Shown here piece after piece: positions 61,784-64,000 of a stretch of DNA of 64,000 bases. The notes beneath the pieces are model-generated. The model did not search any database. It worked only from the letters and a program-made list of their open reading frames with translations, and was not told the DNA's origin. A program made the position numbers and the translations under genes. The stretch's first letter is position 1. Every line of letters begins with the position of its first letter. The stretch comes from Saccharopolyspora sp. SCSIO 74807 (GTDB lineage Bacteria > Actinomycetota > Actinomycetes > Mycobacteriales > Pseudonocardiaceae), in contig NZ_CP146100.1 in the NCBI RefSeq assembly GCF_037023755.1, positions 6,354,501-6,418,500 on the forward strand. The letters run 5' to 3'.

Positions 61784-62742
61784 GGGAAGAAATGCCGAAC
61801 GATCCACAATGGACGAACGTGGCGGTGGTCGGGGCAGGCACCATCGGCCTGTCGTGGGCCGCCTTGTTCGCCGCGCACGGCCACAACGTGCGGATCACCG
61901 ACCCGCGCGAAGATCTGGAGCAGGTGGTGGCCGAGGCGATTCCGTCGCTGTCGGCCGGAATCCCGGACTCCGACCCGGAAGACCTGCGCAACCGAGTCCG
62001 CACCGTGCACGACCTCGCCGAGGCCGTCACCGACGCGGACCTGGTGCAGGAGAACGGACCGGAGCGACTCGAGTCCAAACAGGACCTTTTCGCCGAAATC
62101 GCCCGGCTGGCACCGGATGAAGCGGTGCTGGCCTCGTCCAGCTCCGGCATCGTCGCCTCCGAGATCGCCGCGAAACTGTCCGAACAGGACGCTGCCCGCG
62201 TGTTGATCGCGCACCCCTTCAACCCGCCGCACGTGGTGCCGCTGGTGGAGATCGTGCCGGGCCAGCGCACCGCGGAGCCGGTGATCACCCGGGCGATCGA
62301 GTTCTACCGCACGCTCGGGAAGACCCCGGTGCGCGAGCACAAGGAGGTCTCCGGTTTCGTCGCCAACCGGTTGCAGAGCGCGCTGATGCAGGAGGCGATC
62401 TCGCTGGTGCTGGACGGCGTGGTCAGCGCCGACGAGCTGGACACCGTGATGAAGTCCTCGCTCGGCGGCCGCTACGCGACCGTCGGCCCGTTCGAGAGCT
62501 TCCACCTCGGCGGCGGCCCCGGCGGCATCCGGCACATGATGCAGCACCTCGGCCACGGCATGGCCCGGCGCTGGGGCGATCTCGGCCACCCGGCGCTGAC
62601 CTCCGGCGCGATCGAGGAGATCGCCGGGCAGACCGAGTCCGCCTACGGCTCCGGCCCGGAGGCGTACCGGGCGCGTTCCCAGCGGCGCGACCGCAAGCAC
62701 CTGGCGCTGCGCGCAGCGCTGCACGACGAATCTGCGAGGTAA
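61780..62742 (+). CDS. 3-hydroxyacyl-CoA / L-carnitine dehydrogenase family protein
   Basis: This NAD-dependent 3-hydroxyacyl-CoA-dehydrogenase-fold enzyme (320 residues) has the Rossmann motif VAVVGAGTIGLSWAALFAAHG, QENGPERLESK, SSSSGIVASEI, and the catalytic histidine region LIAHPFNPPHVVPLVEIVPG. The same sequence features occur in L-carnitine dehydrogenases and lambda-crystallin-like enzymes, so a non-CoA hydroxyacid is also possible. The first ATG overlaps the upstream stop codon; an ATG at 61792 with GAGGGA ahead is an alternative. Confidence 0.83.
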   Translation: MREEMPNDPQWTNVAVVGAGTIGLSWAALFAAHGHNVRITDPREDLEQVVAEAIPSLSAGIPDSDPEDLRNRVRTVHDLAEAVTDADLVQENGPERLESKQDLFAEIARLAPDEAVLASSSSGIVASEIAAKLSEQDAARVLIAHPFNPPHVVPLVEIVPGQRTAEPVITRAIEFYRTLGKTPVREHKEVSGFVANRLQSALMQEAISLVLDGVVSADELDTVMKSSLGGRYATVGPFESFHLGGGPGGIRHMMQHLGHGMARRWGDLGHPALTSGAIEEIAGQTESAYGSGPEAYRARSQRRDRKHLALRAALHDESAR

Positions 62743-62744
62743 CA

Positions 62745-63929
62745 ATGCCCAGGAAGGCCAACTCCGAACCCGACTTCTTCGGCTACGCCGAGCTGCTCAG
62801 CGACGCCGAGCGGGCCGAGCTCGCCGAGATCCGCGACTACCTGCAGCGCGAGATCGCCCCGATCGCCAATGCCGCATGGGAACGAGCCGAGTTCCCGCCC
62901 GAGGCGATCGGCAAGTTCGCCAAGCTGCGGCTGGCGGGCTACTCGTACCCGGAGTTCGGCGACGGCAAGCAGCGCAGCCCGCTGTTCCCCGGTTTCCTGA
63001 GCATCGAGCTCAACCGCGTCGATCCGTCGCTGGCGGTTTTCGCCGGAGTGCACAACAACCTCGCCATGGGCAGCATCTACGGCGGCGGTGACCAGGCGCA
63101 GCGGGACCGCTGGATGCCGCAGCTGATCGGCATGGACAAGATCGGCGCGTTCGCGCTGACCGAACCCGAAGGCGGCTCGGACGTCGCTGGCGGGATGCGC
63201 ACCACGGCACGCCGCGACGGCGATGAGTGGGTGCTCGACGGTGCCAAGCGCTGGATCGGCAACGGCACCTTCGCCGACGTGATCGTGGTCTGGGCCCGCG
63301 ATGTCGCCGACAACCAGGTGAAGGGCTTCGTCGTCGGCCACGACAGTCCCGGCGTCACCGCCACCAAGATCGAAGGCAAGGTCGCGCTGCGCACCGTGCA
63401 GAACGCCGACATCGTGCTGGACGGCGCCCGGGTTCCGGAGGCCGACCGGCTGCAGAACATCGACAGCTTCCGGGACACCGCGAAAGTCCTCGCCCGCACC
63501 CGCGGCGGCGTGGCGTGGCAGGCGCTCGGAGTGGCGCTGCGGGCTTACGAACTGGCCCGCGAGTACGCGGTCGGCCGCGAGCAGTTCGGCAAACCCATCG
63601 GCGGCTTCCAGATGATCCAGGACCTGCTGGTGAAGATGCTCGGCAACGTCACCGCGATGTTCGGCATGGTGGTGCGGCTCAACCAGCTCACCGCCGAAGG
63701 CAAGGCGGGTGCGGATCAGGCCGCGCTGGCCAAGGCGTTCACCACCACGCGGATGCGCGAAGTCGTGGCGTGGGCGCGGGAATTGTTCGGTGGCAACGGG
63801 ATCGTGCTGGACTACGAGGTCGCGAAGTTCTTCGCCGACGCCGAGGCGATCTACTCCTTCGAGGGCAGCCGCGAGATGAACACGCTCATCGTCGGCAAGT
63901 CCATCACCGGGCTGAGCGCTTTCACGTGA
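62745..63929 (+). CDS. Acyl-CoA dehydrogenase, glutaryl-CoA-dehydrogenase-like
   Basis: This 394-residue acyl-CoA dehydrogenase has an FAD loop (GAFALTEPEGGSDVAGGM), KRWIGNGTFADVIVVWARD (typical of the glutaryl-CoA dehydrogenase branch), the RTRGGVAWQALGVA helix, and a catalytic Glu373 in YSFEGSREMN. Glutaryl-CoA dehydrogenases both oxidise and decarboxylate, but the arginine that holds the substrate carboxylate could not be assigned confidently here. It starts 2 nt after the previous gene and ends the operon. Confidence 0.85.
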   Translation: MPRKANSEPDFFGYAELLSDAERAELAEIRDYLQREIAPIANAAWERAEFPPEAIGKFAKLRLAGYSYPEFGDGKQRSPLFPGFLSIELNRVDPSLAVFAGVHNNLAMGSIYGGGDQAQRDRWMPQLIGMDKIGAFALTEPEGGSDVAGGMRTTARRDGDEWVLDGAKRWIGNGTFADVIVVWARDVADNQVKGFVVGHDSPGVTATKIEGKVALRTVQNADIVLDGARVPEADRLQNIDSFRDTAKVLARTRGGVAWQALGVALRAYELAREYAVGREQFGKPIGGFQMIQDLLVKMLGNVTAMFGMVVRLNQLTAEGKAGADQAALAKAFTTTRMREVVAWARELFGGNGIVLDYEVAKFFADAEAIYSFEGSREMNTLIVGKSITGLSAFT

Positions 63930-63938
63930 GGTACTCCG

Positions 63939-63972
63939 TGACGGGCTGCCGCTGAACCGGCAGCCCGTCACG
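63939..63972 (+). terminator. Terminator of the CoA-transferase operon
   Basis: GTGACGGGCTGCCG (63939-63952) pairs perfectly with 63959-63972 (14 bp, 6-nt loop), starting 9 nt after the last stop codon. Confidence 0.85.
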
Positions 63973-64000
63973 ACCGGGCTGTTCGCTTCCGGTCGTTCAC

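Noticed and set aside
42-64000. Bacteriophage, transposase, tRNA or CRISPR elements
   Set aside because: I looked for integrase/transposase motifs, regularly spaced repeats and tRNA-like cloverleaf sequences by eye and found none that could be supported.

Overview
The window is very GC-rich, densely packed and rich in GTG starts, stop/start overlaps and apparently leaderless genes. This is typical of an actinomycete. Gene content (actinobacterial-type hydrogenase, F420-type oxidoreductase, DUF222-HNH endonuclease, split acyl-CoA dehydrogenase modules) and two intergenic hairpin repeats suggest Pseudonocardiales, perhaps a Saccharopolyspora relative. That taxonomic guess comes from family knowledge and was not computed. 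No tRNA, rRNA, CRISPR array, intact insertion sequence or prophage was seen.

Layout. 0-5.2 kb: the N-terminal part of an STAND/LuxR-type regulator (runs off the left edge), the RNA-binding protein Tex and a MerR regulator. 5.2-10.7 kb: a tctCBA tricarboxylate transporter operon divergent from a CitA/CitB-like two-component system. 10.8-25.6 kb: a complete high-affinity (group 1h, actinobacterial-type) [NiFe]-hydrogenase locus. It holds the structural genes hhyS-hhyL, a maturation protease, nine poorly characterised accessory genes, and hypC, D, E, A, B on the plus strand, with hypF convergent on the minus strand. 25.8-30.4 kb: a membrane acyltransferase, a secreted S37-like peptidase, a coiled-coil protein and a TetR regulator. 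30.7-35.4 kb: a choline-to-glycine-betaine module (betB, APC permease, betA) divergent from that TetR gene. 35.5-39.3 kb: a DUF222-HNH gene, a DinB-like protein, an exported HNH nuclease and a luciferase-like oxidoreductase. 39.3-51.2 kb: a lipid or organic-acid catabolic region, with HAD phosphatase, APH-type kinase, three acyl-CoA dehydrogenases, three SDRs, a MaoC protein, an AbgT transporter, a quinone oxidoreductase and a TetR regulator. 51.6-53.2 kb: a RES-type toxin with its antitoxin. 53.3-54.5 kb: terC under a yybP-ykoY-type Mn2+ riboswitch. 54.9-58.6 kb: an exported hydrolase fused to an ABC ATPase, with its permease. 58.7-63.9 kb: a LysR-led operon (CoA-transferase, acetoacetate-decarboxylase-like protein, 3-hydroxyacyl-CoA dehydrogenase, glutaryl-CoA-dehydrogenase-like enzyme) closed by a perfect terminator hairpin.

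How the genes work together. The hydrogenase block contains everything expected to build an atmospheric-H2-oxidising enzyme: Fe(CN)2CO assembly (HypCDEF), nickel insertion (HypAB) and C-terminal cleavage (the HycI-type protease). Most striking are the paralogue pairs in which one member has lost key residues. Two SIS (GmhA-like) proteins have complementary losses, the maturation protease has a degenerate fused relative, and HypC has a paralogue with a displaced cysteine.

The second notable system is at 39.3-43.3 kb. HAD, APH, acyl-CoA-dehydrogenase and SDR genes follow one another in the domain order of human ACAD10, and the set resembles the Pseudomonas lva (4-hydroxyacid) pathway. A shared inverted repeat, ACCGRC-N2-GTCGGT, lies upstream of this operon and of the SDR/TetR cluster at 51.2 kb, which suggests one TetR-controlled regulon.
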